Of a stretch of DNA of 64,000 nt, positions 1-7,565 are shown one piece after another (positions within the stretch are counted from its first letter, which is position 1; each line of letters opens with the position of its first letter). Location of the stretch: assembly GCF_019599545.1 (NCBI RefSeq), contig NZ_JAIEZV010000002.1, positions 992,001-1,056,000 on the forward strand, given 5' to 3'. Under the pieces are notes generated by a model. The model had not been told where the DNA came from. It worked only from the letters and a program-made list of their open reading frames with translations, and searched no databases. The position numbers and the translations under genes are program-made. Source of the stretch: Halobacillus sp. Nhm2S1 (GTDB taxonomy: Bacteria > Bacillota > Bacilli > Bacillales > Halobacillaceae).

Positions 1-245
1 GCCGGGCTAGTGTGCGGCACGCCTGTTTTCAAGGAAATGTGTCGTGCTAAGTAAGGTGCATTTTGAGAAGAATGGATGACATTCCCCATGATGGTGAGAT
101 CGATATGTTCTGCGGAAATACCGCTTCGTTTCAATGCTTCTTTACTTGCTGTTACGCCTAAATCGGTCGGGTCGACGTCTTTCAGAGAACCTCCGAACGT
201 ACCAAATGGGGTGCGGGCCCCTTCTACGATATAGACTGGTTTCAT
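1..245 (-). CDS. Acetyl-CoA C-acetyltransferase (thiolase), N-terminal part, cut by window edge
   Basis: Only the first 81 codons lie in the window. The protein begins MKPVYIVEGARTPFGTFGG, the signature N-terminus of type II thiolases, and continues through the GNVIHSS...APYLARH segment that precedes the acyl-enzyme cysteine; that cysteine itself falls outside the window. The ATG at 245 has a good ribosome site (AAAGGGG, 7 bases upstream). It is the fourth gene of the scoA-scoB-bdh operon and follows bdh after an 18-base gap. In this setting it would split acetoacetyl-CoA, made by ScoAB, into two acetyl-CoA, completing 3-hydroxybutyrate use. The family also runs in the condensing direction, so direction is inferred from neighbours. 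Confidence 0.93.
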   Translation of the reverse strand, partial: MKPVYIVEGARTPFGTFGGSLKDVDPTDLGVTASKEALKRSGISAEHIDLTIMGNVIHSSQNAPYLARHISLKTGVPHTSP

Positions 246-263
246 GTAAAAATCCCCTTTCGT

Positions 264-1040
264 TTATTGAGCCGTATAACCGCCATCGATGACGACCGCT
301 TGGCCTGTGACTCCTTTGGATTTGTTGCTTGCAAGGAACAGCGTGTAATCCGCAATTTCCTGAACGGTCAAAAGACGCTTTTGTGGAACAAGCGGATAAA
401 TGACTTCTTCCAGCGCTTTTTCTAAAGAAACGCCACGGTTTTTAGCCAGATCCTCAAGTTGATTGCGCACAAGTGGCGTGTCAACGTAACCCGGACAGAC
501 TGCATTGACGGTGATGCCGTCTTCTGCACCTTCAAGAGCCGTCACTTTCGTAAGGCCGATGACCCCGTGTTTCGCACTGTTATAGGCAGACTTGCCGGCA
601 AAACCAATTAAACCGTTGATGGACGCCATGTTGATGATGCGGCCGAATCCTTGTTTTTTCATAATCGGAAAAGCATGTTTCGTCGCCATGAACGGGGCAA
701 CCAACATGATTTTTGTGATCAATTCGAACTTCTCTGTTGGAAACTCTTCTATCGACGCAACGTGCTGCAATCCTGCATTGTTGACAAGCACATCAAGACG
801 GCCGAGTTTTTCTACCGTTTCATCGATCGCACTCTGAATCTGTTCTTCTTTCGTTACGTCACAGACAAGTCCGATCGCCTGCAGTCCTTCCTGATTCAAA
901 CGATCCGCTGCTTCTTTCACTTTTTCCTCATTGATATCACTGAGTGCTACTTTTGCTCCGTTACGGGCGAATTCGGTTCCGATTTCATACCCGATTCCGC
1001 TCGCTGCACCTGTAATGAATACCACTTTGTTTTCAACCAT
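264..1040 (-). CDS. 3-hydroxybutyrate dehydrogenase (short-chain dehydrogenase)
   Basis: A 258-residue classical SDR. It shows the dinucleotide-binding TGAASGIG at residues 10-17, NNAG at 87-90, and the catalytic Ser140, Tyr153, Lys157. The LQHVA segment just after NNAG and the overall length match bacterial D-3-hydroxybutyrate dehydrogenases, which oxidise 3-hydroxybutyrate to acetoacetate with NAD+. The gene sits between the CoA-transferase genes and a thiolase, which fits a pathway 3-hydroxybutyrate to acetoacetate to acetoacetyl-CoA to acetyl-CoA. Start ATG at 1040 has the site AGGAGG close upstream. Substrate is inferred from family and operon, since SDR sequences alone do not fix specificity. 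Confidence 0.9.
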   Translation of the reverse strand: MVENKVVFITGAASGIGYEIGTEFARNGAKVALSDINEEKVKEAADRLNQEGLQAIGLVCDVTKEEQIQSAIDETVEKLGRLDVLVNNAGLQHVASIEEFPTEKFELITKIMLVAPFMATKHAFPIMKKQGFGRIINMASINGLIGFAGKSAYNSAKHGVIGLTKVTALEGAEDGITVNAVCPGYVDTPLVRNQLEDLAKNRGVSLEKALEEVIYPLVPQKRLLTVQEIADYTLFLASNKSKGVTGQAVVIDGGYTAQ

Positions 1041-1052
1041 GGGTGTTCCTCC

Positions 1053-1733
1053 TTATTTGCTGGATGGCATTTTTAAAAGTTCGTCACTGATGATGAGTTC
1101 TGCTTCTGTCTGTTCTTTGATTTCGTCTACCGTCCATCCTTCAGCAATTTCAACGAGCTTCAGGCCTTCGTCCGTTACGTCCATGACAGCACGATCAGTA
1201 ATAATGCGGTCGACGACGCCTTTTCCTGTCAGCGGCAGTTTGCATTCCTTCAAGATCTTCGGATCGCCGTGCTTGTTAACATGATCCATGATAATGACGA
1301 CCTTTTTTGAACCGTGTACGATGTCCATCGCACCACCCATGCCTTTAATCATTTTTCCTGGGATCATCCAGTTGGCAAGGTCTCCGTTTTCTGCAACTTC
1401 CATCCCGCCTAAAATGGCTAAGTCAAGGTGCTCCCCGCGGATCATGGCAAACGATTCCGCACTGTCGCAGTAAGCGGCACCGACAGACGCCGTCACCGTT
1501 TCTTTTCCGGCATTGATTAAATCGGGATCGACTTCATGCTCATAAGGAGAGCGGCCGATACCCAAGAGGCCGTTTTCCGATTGAAGCACGACTTCTTTAT
1601 CCGGCTGGATGTAGTTCGCGACCATTGTCGGCATGCCGATTCCAAGGTTTACATAGTAACCGCTTTTAATTTCCTGCTCTGCTCGTCTGGCAATCATTTC
1701 GCGGATTGCCGCTTTATCTTTTTGTACTGCCAT
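1053..1733 (-). CDS. scoB: 3-oxoacid (succinyl-CoA:acetoacetate) CoA-transferase subunit B
   Basis: 226 residues, the usual length of the beta subunit of class I CoA-transferases. The SENG motif at residues 52-55 carries the catalytic glutamate (Glu53) that forms the CoA thioester, and GIGMPT and the GGMEVAENGDLANWMIPGK region are typical. It works as a complex with ScoA, the product of the gene 18 bases upstream, moving CoA from succinyl-CoA or acetyl-CoA to acetoacetate. Start ATG at 1733 has the site AGGAGGTAG. Whether the CoA donor is succinyl-CoA or acetyl-CoA cannot be told from sequence. Confidence 0.93.
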   Translation of the reverse strand: MAVQKDKAAIREMIARRAEQEIKSGYYVNLGIGMPTMVANYIQPDKEVVLQSENGLLGIGRSPYEHEVDPDLINAGKETVTASVGAAYCDSAESFAMIRGEHLDLAILGGMEVAENGDLANWMIPGKMIKGMGGAMDIVHGSKKVVIIMDHVNKHGDPKILKECKLPLTGKGVVDRIITDRAVMDVTDEGLKLVEIAEGWTVDEIKEQTEAELIISDELLKMPSSK

Positions 1734-1751
1734 TGTTCATCTACCTCCTAT

Positions 1752-2447
1752 TTATGCTTCTGCTTTTACCGTATAACGTTCAATTCGCTTTTCCTGCTGC
1801 CCTTCAATCAGTCCTTGCACATAAATGCCCGGCGTGTGAATCGCATCTGCTTCCAATTCACCCGGTTCGACGAGTTCTTCGACTTCTGCAATTGTCACGG
1901 CACCGGCTGCCGCCATCATTGGGTTGAAGTTGCGGGCGGTTTTGTTGTACACGAGATTTCCGTGACGGTCGCCTCTAAAGGCACGGACAAGACTGAAGTC
2001 CGCCGTCAACCCTTCTTGTAAAAGGTATTCCTTACCGTTGAATGTGCGTACCTCTTTGCCTTCCGCGATTGGAGTACCAACTCCCGCTGGTGTGTAAAAG
2101 GCCGGGATTCCCGCTCCACCTGCACGGATTTTCTCAGCCAACGTTCCTTGAGGCGTTAGTTCGACTTCAAGCTCACCTGCAAGTACCTGACGTTCGAATT
2201 CCTTGTTTTCTCCGACGTACGAGCCTATCATTTTATCAATCTGTTTATTTTTCAAAAGTAGTCCGAGTCCCCAATCATCGACACCGCAGTTGTTGGAGAT
2301 GACCGTCAAATGCTTCACGTTCGATTCGACCAGGGCAAGAATCAAGTTCTCCGGTATTCCGACGAGCCCGAATCCTCCTACCATAATTGTTGAATGATCC
2401 TTTATATCTTTCACAGCTTCATGAAATGATGAATAAATTTGTTTCAT
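1752..2447 (-). CDS. scoA: 3-oxoacid CoA-transferase subunit A
   Basis: 231 residues with the glycine-rich [13 protein letters not shown] motif (about residues 24-36) of class I CoA-transferase alpha subunits, followed by the [16 protein letters not shown] segment. First gene of the operon scoA-scoB-bdh-thiolase. It lies directly downstream of a sigma-54 type promoter (2478-2493) and of the gene for a sigma-54 activator, so the operon is probably induced by a small-molecule signal sensed by that activator. Start ATG at 2447 follows a purine-rich GGGAGTG. Confidence 0.94.
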   Translation of the reverse strand: MKQIYSSFHEAVKDIKDHSTIMVGGFGLVGIPENLILALVESNVKHLTVISNNCGVDDWGLGLLLKNKQIDKMIGSYVGENKEFERQVLAGELEVELTPQGTLAEKIRAGGAGIPAFYTPAGVGTPIAEGKEVRTFNGKEYLLQEGLTADFSLVRAFRGDRHGNLVYNKTARNFNPMMAAAGAVTIAEVEELVEPGELEADAIHTPGIYVQGLIEGQQEKRIERYTVKAEA

Positions 2448-2477
2448 GAGTCTTCACACTCCCTTCACCTATTTACA

Positions 2478-2493
2478 TGCAAGTTTCATGCCA
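2478..2493 (-). promoter_or_regulatory. Sigma-54 (-24/-12) promoter of scoA operon
   Basis: On the minus strand the site reads TGGCATGAAACTTGCA, with the invariant GG and GC dinucleotides exactly 10 bases apart, matching the consensus TGGCAC-N5-TTGCW with one change. It lies about 30 bases before the scoA start codon. Confidence 0.88.
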
Positions 2494-2608
2494 ACTTTAC
2501 GGTATTGATGCATCAAGGATTTTGAATCTTTTGTGAAATCTTTTTTACGGATTCATGGAAAGAGGCGCGCGCATTTAATGAAAACCCTTACATAAGCACA
2601 TAAAAAGA

Positions 2609-2652
2609 ACCATTCCAGAATTCCGGAATAGATTCCTGATTTCTGGAATGGT
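2609..2652 (-). terminator. Inverted repeat at end of activator gene: terminator and/or activator binding site
   Basis: Arms ACCATTCCAGAA (2609-2620) and TTCTGGAATGGT (2641-2652) are perfect complements. On the minus strand the hairpin is followed by TTCTTTTTATG, so it can end the regulator transcript. The loop also holds TTCCGGAA (2621-2628), giving three copies of a TTCCnGAA/TTCTGGAA element about 120-160 bases upstream of the sigma-54 promoter, which is where an enhancer-binding protein would sit. Confidence 0.7.
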
Positions 2653-4016
2653 TAGAGATTGTATTTTTTCACTTTATCATATAGAGATGATTTTCCAATG
2701 CCCAGCCGTTTCGCAGCCAAACTTTTATCCCCCTCTGTTTCCTTTAACACTTTTTGAATCGCTTGTTTTTCGGTCTCTTCGACTATTTGTTTCAGCGTTT
2801 CCGCCTCGTGAGCAGGAGCAGATTCCTTTTGAAGATGAGCAGGAAGATCTTCATATTGAATCGCTTCTCCGTCGGTCATATGCACCGCTGACTCGATGAC
2901 GTTTTCAAGCTCACGGACATTACCCGGCCAGTGGTATTTGTAAAAAACGTCTTCGACCGCTTTCGAAAAATCTTCCACACGTTTGCCTGTACGGTCGGAT
3001 ATTTTCTGCAGTAAATATTTGGAGAGGATTTTGATGTCACCACGTCTCGTACGAAGAGGAGGGATATCAATCTGGACGACATTGATTCTGTAAAAAAGGT
3101 CCTCACGGAAGCGCTGCTCCTGAATCATTTCTTCCAGCGACTGGTTGGTTGCAGCGATGATGCGGACATCCACTTGCTGTGGCTGAACTGCTCCCACCGC
3201 TTCGATTTCTCCTTCCTGAAGAGCGCGCAAAATTTTCACCTGTGCTCTTAAAGGCATGTCCCCGATTTCATCAAGAAAAAGCGTCCCGCCATGGGCGAGC
3301 TGGAATTTCCCAGGCTTGCCACCTTTTTTCGCACCCGTAAACGCGCCGTCCTGATAGCCGAACAGCTCCGCTTCGATGAGATCCTCTGGGATAGCTGCAC
3401 AGTTCACTTTCACAAAAGGCTTTGTGCTCCGCTCGCTGAGGTGATGGATGCTGTGAGCGAAAAGCTCTTTCCCTGTTCCACTCTCCCCTCGCAACAGAAC
3501 AGAAACATCGCTGTGTGCCGTTTTGCGAATCTTTTCTTTTAACTGTAAAACGTCAGGAGAGCTTGTAATGATGTCATGCAGGGAGTATTTGGCTCCGTTT
3601 TGCTGCTGCATTTGATTACGGTAGGTTTCAAGCTCAAGAAGCAGATCCTTGATATGTGTGTTCATAATTTTCCACTCATCCGTATCACGGAAAAGAACCA
3701 TACCAAGGGCACCGATCACCTCACCGTTTTCCCAGAGTGGAATGCGATGGGCAATCATATAATCGCCACGGATCTGCTGAAGGTCGGCCATTTCTTCTTC
3801 CCCAGTATCCGCGACAATATGCATACGCGTATTTTCAATGACGTCCGTTACATGCTTCCCTTTCACCGTCGATTGATCAACATCAATGAACCGGCAGTAG
3901 CTTTCATTCATATAAGAAATGCATCCTTCTCGATCAACAACGACAATACAATGTTCCACATTTCCAAACAACGTCTCAAGCACTTGATTCCGGTAATCTT
4001 CAAGCATAGAAAGCAT
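2652..4016 (-). CDS. Sigma-54-dependent transcriptional activator (PAS-AAA-HTH)
   Basis: 454 residues. An N-terminal PAS domain (about 8-115) is followed by a sigma-54 AAA+ domain with Walker A GESGTGKE (177-184), the sigma-54 contact loop GAFTGA (224-229) and Walker B GGTLFLDE (243-250), then a Fis-type helix-turn-helix at the C-terminus (about 430-454, SLAAKRLGIGKSSLYDKVKK). It resembles Bacillus activators such as BkdR and RocR. Because a perfect sigma-54 promoter and repeated TTCCnGAA elements lie just downstream, its target is almost certainly the scoA operon. The ligand sensed by PAS is unknown; a ketone body or related acyl compound is a guess. ATG at 4016 has GGAGGG six bases upstream. 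Confidence 0.92.
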   Translation of the reverse strand: MLSMLEDYRNQVLETLFGNVEHCIVVVDREGCISYMNESYCRFIDVDQSTVKGKHVTDVIENTRMHIVADTGEEEMADLQQIRGDYMIAHRIPLWENGEVIGALGMVLFRDTDEWKIMNTHIKDLLLELETYRNQMQQQNGAKYSLHDIITSSPDVLQLKEKIRKTAHSDVSVLLRGESGTGKELFAHSIHHLSERSTKPFVKVNCAAIPEDLIEAELFGYQDGAFTGAKKGGKPGKFQLAHGGTLFLDEIGDMPLRAQVKILRALQEGEIEAVGAVQPQQVDVRIIAATNQSLEEMIQEQRFREDLFYRINVVQIDIPPLRTRRGDIKILSKYLLQKISDRTGKRVEDFSKAVEDVFYKYHWPGNVRELENVIESAVHMTDGEAIQYEDLPAHLQKESAPAHEAETLKQIVEETEKQAIQKVLKETEGDKSLAAKRLGIGKSSLYDKVKKYNL

Positions 4017-4123
4017 CCCATACCCTCCTCTTTCTTCCTATTTAACATGATAACGTTTACAAACTCATTTATTAAGAGTCTATCAGAATCCCTTCGCACA
4101 TACTAGATACAACCTAAAAAATA

Positions 4124-4162
4124 CCACACCAGGTCATCCATATTCTGGATGACCTGGTGTGG
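4124..4162 (-). terminator. Rho-independent terminator after M48 protease gene
   Basis: A 17-bp perfect stem (4124-4140 with 4146-4162) and 5-base loop; on the minus strand the stem is followed by TATTTTTTAG. Confidence 0.9.
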
Positions 4163-4179
4163 CATATATTGTAAGTCTA

Positions 4180-5454
4180 TTACTCTTCTTTCACATCAAT
4201 GCCTTGATAAGTCTCAAGCATATGGATGCGTTCCATCATGGTCGGGTGTCCGTAGCGTAAATATTTGACGAGCGCAGGTGGGTGGACATCGCTCAAACCG
4301 TTCACGGTAAGCTCCTGGAACGAACCGATTGCCGCATCCGGATCCCGGGTCATTTCAATCGCGTACTGGTCAGCGTCGGTTTCGGCATTCCTTGAAATGG
4401 CAAGCTCCACTGGACTGGATAAGAACGAAAGCAGCGTAAGGATAAGGAAGAACATAGGTAAACTAGAAATATCGGATACTCTCGTAAACCCAAGCCTTTC
4501 TCCCCATCTGCGCGTTGCGTATCGCAATAAATGATAGGTGAAATAAAGCCCAAAGAACGTCGCGACAATAACACCGGCGAGATTCCAATACAAGTGATTC
4601 ATGACATAATGGCCGATTTCATGCGCCATAATAAACAGCACTTCATTTTCCTGAAGACGATTCAGTGTCGTGTCCCACAGCACGATCCGCAAATTCGAAC
4701 CAATTCCGTTCACGTAAGCATTCATACTGTTCGTCTTCTCAGACATATTCACTTCATATACCCGATCAGCTGGAACATCTGCTTCATCCGCAAGCGTGAG
4801 GATTTTCTCTTCAAGCTGCTTATTTTGAAGCTCAGTAAAATCGTTGTAAATCGGATCAATGACGACCGGCTGTAAGTACATCATAAAAAATAAAAACGGG
4901 ATCATGAGCACCCAGGCGATCAACCACCAGCGCTTTTCAAACTTTTTCATAAGGAAGTAAAGGACTGTGATGAGCAGGGCCATGATGATGAATCCGATCC
5001 AAAACCCAATCAGCTCATCGCGCATCCAACTGGAAAAGCTTTGTGTGGAAATGCCATATTCCACCGACAACCATCTTCTCGCGTAATCCATTGGGAACAA
5101 TAGAATCGTTGTCAACGTCTGCAGGAGTAATACAAAGATCGGGATTTGAATGACGCGAAAACGGGAAATTTGCTTGCCGAAATTTTTAAAAACCACCGAG
5201 GCACCGAAAATCATCACACCAAGATAAATCATCCACTCCAGCGGCTCTCCAAGAAAAGATAAGAAGTTTTGATACCGCGAATACTCCTGACTTAGTTCAA
5301 GCTCCTTTTCTGTCATGAATGTCGCAGGATCCGCAGCCGTTCCTTCATAGGCTGGGGGAACACCGACATCGGTCCACTGGAAAAAATAAAGGCCTAGCAA
5401 AAGACCATAAATGACATACAACACGAGCGTCCAAGTGACGAACTTCTTCTTCAC
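4180..5454 (-). CDS. M48-family membrane zinc metalloprotease (Ste24/HtpX-like)
   Basis: About 424 residues from the GTG at 5454, which I prefer because GGAGGT lies 6 bases upstream; the open frame runs back to 5559 (MFHVKH...) but that part lacks a ribosome site and overlaps the Nudix gene. An N-terminal membrane helix (about 7-26), further helices near 72-90, 102-122, 150-170, 178-196, the zinc motif HEIGH (278-282) and the third ligand Glu358 in NAETDAD identify an M48 peptidase of the CaaX-protease type. It probably cleaves membrane or short hydrophobic peptides at the inner face of the membrane. Substrate unknown. Single-gene unit ending in a strong hairpin. Confidence 0.9.
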   Translation of the reverse strand: MKKKFVTWTLVLYVIYGLLLGLYFFQWTDVGVPPAYEGTAADPATFMTEKELELSQEYSRYQNFLSFLGEPLEWMIYLGVMIFGASVVFKNFGKQISRFRVIQIPIFVLLLQTLTTILLFPMDYARRWLSVEYGISTQSFSSWMRDELIGFWIGFIIMALLITVLYFLMKKFEKRWWLIAWVLMIPFLFFMMYLQPVVIDPIYNDFTELQNKQLEEKILTLADEADVPADRVYEVNMSEKTNSMNAYVNGIGSNLRIVLWDTTLNRLQENEVLFIMAHEIGHYVMNHLYWNLAGVIVATFFGLYFTYHLLRYATRRWGERLGFTRVSDISSLPMFFLILTLLSFLSSPVELAISRNAETDADQYAIEMTRDPDAAIGSFQELTVNGLSDVHPPALVKYLRYGHPTMMERIHMLETYQGIDVKEE

Positions 5455-5521
5455 TTCCCCACCTCCGAAAATAGGACTCGTACCATTGTACGAGCTTATG
5501 TGAGTGACTAGAACTCCCTTA

Positions 5522-5986
5522 TCATTTAACAATGAGATGCGATGTTTCACATGGAACATTCCTTAATGCTTTTCCGAGAAATGGCGGTCGTACATCGATT
5601 TCTTTCAAGTCTGCTAGCGGAATCCATTGATAGATCAACCGCTCCCCTTCAAGTCCATGGAAAGATCCTTCTCTGTATATCGCTTCTTCTGTGTGCAATA
5701 AGTAGTATAAAGCCACCTCATGCATATCATCCCCGCGGTGTTCAAAAAACGTCTCCGCCATCCATACCGTACGTTCTACCTCAACGGTATAGCCAAGCTC
5801 CTCTTCCATTTCACGAACGATTGTATCTTCCGACGCTTCCCCGAGTTCAATGCCTCCACCCGGAAGCGCCCAATACGTGTCATTCACCTGTTTATGTAGA
5901 AGCACATGTTCGTTTTCTATTAATATACCAGCCGCTCGGTAATTGAACCGCTGCCCCTCCACCTTGAACCGAACATCCCTCGCCAT
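5522..5986 (-). CDS. Nudix hydrolase
   Basis: 154 residues with a complete Nudix box at about residues 44-66: G-x5-E50, then seven residues, then REMEEELG, which binds Mg2+ and activates water for cleavage of nucleoside-diphosphate-linked substrates. Preceding residues YWALPGGG are typical. Substrate cannot be predicted. It is followed after 67 bases by the M48 gene and a parS-like site lies just inside its 3' end. Confidence 0.9.
   Translation of the reverse strand: MARDVRFKVEGQRFNYRAAGILIENEHVLLHKQVNDTYWALPGGGIELGEASEDTIVREMEEELGYTVEVERTVWMAETFFEHRGDDMHEVALYYLLHTEEAIYREGSFHGLEGERLIYQWIPLADLKEIDVRPPFLGKALRNVPCETSHLIVK
5543..5558. other. parS-like site 1
   Basis: TGTTTCACATGGAACA; read on the minus strand it is TGTTCCATGTGAAACA, 15 of 16 matches to the Bacillus ParB site TGTTNCACGTGAAACA. 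It lies at the 3' end of the Nudix gene. Confidence 0.55.
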
Positions 5987-6116
5987 CCAATCCCCTCCTG
6001 AAAATTCTCATACCCTATAAACTACCACACCCAAAAACCAAACTCCTGCATCGGAGGGATAACATATCCAAATATTGTTGTACCAGTTCATACATATATT
6101 GGTAATTAAGGTACAA

Positions 6117-6150
6117 AAAGAACCGGACCTGGATGGTGGTCCGGTTCTTT
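6117..6150 (-). terminator. Terminator after secreted nuclease gene
   Basis: Perfect 13-bp stem AAAGAACCGGACC / GGTCCGGTTCTTT with an 8-base loop, followed on the minus strand by a T run. Confidence 0.9.
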
Positions 6151-6161
6151 CCTTGATCCGT

Positions 6162-7274
6162 TTACCAGATCTGTTCAACGTATTCCGGATGATCAATGAA
6201 AGGATTGCGATTCCCCTGATAATCCTTATAGATGACTTCATTTCGGTTTCGTTCAAAGGCGTCCACAGGATCCTGCGCATGCCATTCCTTCAATATGGAG
6301 AGCTTTCCTAAATATGGACCGTTCGTCCCTACATAATCTGCAATTTCCAGATCTAACTCTCCCTGATCTCCCTCATAACGGACGGCCATATAAAAAATCA
6401 TTCGTGCAACGTCCCCTTTTACCTTGTCACGAGGCTCCCAGGAATCACCATCATAATACGTGCCAGGTGCTTCGTAAAAAGCAGATCCTCCTTCATCAAA
6501 GTCCAGATTACCGCGAGCTGAATTAACGGTTACATCCGTTGGGCGGAGATGATGGATATCTGTCCCTGCTCCCATTGATGTCCCGAAACCTCCATGTGAC
6601 TTCGCCCAGACGTGCTCACGGTTCCAGTCATCGACATACCCTCCGTTGTCATACTTACTGTAGGACTTACCGGAATATAAAAGCAGTACATTGTTTGAGT
6701 TTGAAGGATCTTCATCTGTATGACGCAGGGCATCCCACACGTTGGAATAAGAAAGCTCGGTATGGTCATCAATGATATCATGCAGCGATTGCTTAAGTGC
6801 ATATCCATTCAAACCTTCGGCCGCTTGATAGTAGCTGCCTGTGTATGTACCTCCATTGTCACCTCCGCCATCATTACCAGAGACTTCGGATATTGAAGTT
6901 ACGTATTCAATGCCCTGATGAGAGAAATAATCATCCCTCGTACCATCCACCCTGATTTTCGTACCCACCAATCCAGGATTGTTTTGCAGGCCGTATTCAC
7001 TGCGATATTCCGAATCCAACTTCACAAAAATCATGTTGTCCACCTGAGTTTCGGATGCATCATCCGCCACCGCTAAAGCATAATTACTCGTAAAATTGCT
7101 CTGTTCTACCGTATCAATGTTTACAGGAACCCCCACAATATACCCTTCTACAGATACATCTGTTCCATTAGAAGTGTACAAAGCATCGCCTACAGTGATC
7201 GTTCCAGCAGCCTGAACACCATGAGCAGATAAAATAAGGACAAGACTAAAAACAAAAACGAACATCCTTTTCAA
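6162..7274 (-). CDS. Secreted endonuclease I-type nuclease with N-terminal OB-like domain
   Basis: About 370 residues from the TTG at 7274, chosen because AAAGGGAG lies 8 bases upstream and the product then starts with a compact signal peptide (LKRMFVFVFSLVLILSAHGVQA, cleavage after VQA). The open frame extends to 7322 without a ribosome site. Residues about 24-135 form an OB-like domain of the kind seen in YhcR-type extracellular nucleases; residues about 150-370 are an endonuclease I domain with NREHVWAKSHGG, where the histidine is the expected metal-assisted catalytic residue. Related to Bacillus Bsn and YhcR. Likely role: extracellular, rather non-specific nucleic-acid breakdown for nutrient use. 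The added OB domain makes it longer than Bsn. Confidence 0.85.
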   Translation of the reverse strand: MKRMFVFVFSLVLILSAHGVQAAGTITVGDALYTSNGTDVSVEGYIVGVPVNIDTVEQSNFTSNYALAVADDASETQVDNMIFVKLDSEYRSEYGLQNNPGLVGTKIRVDGTRDDYFSHQGIEYVTSISEVSGNDGGGDNGGTYTGSYYQAAEGLNGYALKQSLHDIIDDHTELSYSNVWDALRHTDEDPSNSNNVLLLYSGKSYSKYDNGGYVDDWNREHVWAKSHGGFGTSMGAGTDIHHLRPTDVTVNSARGNLDFDEGGSAFYEAPGTYYDGDSWEPRDKVKGDVARMIFYMAVRYEGDQGELDLEIADYVGTNGPYLGKLSILKEWHAQDPVDAFERNRNEVIYKDYQGNRNPFIDHPEYVEQIW

Positions 7275-7481
7275 ATGAAGCACTCCCTTTATAGAAATTA
7301 GACCTTCGCCTACCTTTTCCACGCCGGGTATTAATATCCTTCAACTACACACAGAATTAATACAAACCTCACAGTCCCTTAACACCGCATCTACAAACTT
7401 TCCAAAATATGTATGACCTGGTCACATATAAAGGTCACACATAAAAAGAAAAATCATTATGTGAAATATTGAGCAAAAGGG

Positions 7482-7510
7482 TTGTTTTTCAAAATGGACC
7501 GCTTTATAAT
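7482..7510 (+). promoter_or_regulatory. Sigma-A promoter of NADH oxidase gene
   Basis: -35 TTGTTT (7482-7487), 17-base spacer, -10 TATAAT (7505-7510), 55 bases before the start codon. Confidence 0.82.
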
Positions 7511-7525
7511 AGAGCCATATCCAAC

Positions 7526-7543
7526 ATGTGAAAAACTTCACAT
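7526..7543. promoter_or_regulatory. Rex-like operator
   Basis: ATGTGAAAAACTTCACAT matches the Firmicute Rex consensus WTGTGAA-N4-TTCACAW exactly; the palindrome extends one or two bases further on each side. It lies 15 bases after the -10 box, where a repressor would block transcription, and the downstream gene oxidises NADH, the ligand that releases Rex. Confidence 0.8.
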
Positions 7544-7565
7544 GTACATTCAAGGAGGATTCACA

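Noticed and set aside
5455-5559. Longer N-terminus of the M48 protease (MFHVKH...)
   Set aside because: No ribosome site, overlaps the Nudix gene, and the MFHVK residues are simply the translation of a parS-like palindrome. The GTG at 5454 has a perfect GGAGGT.
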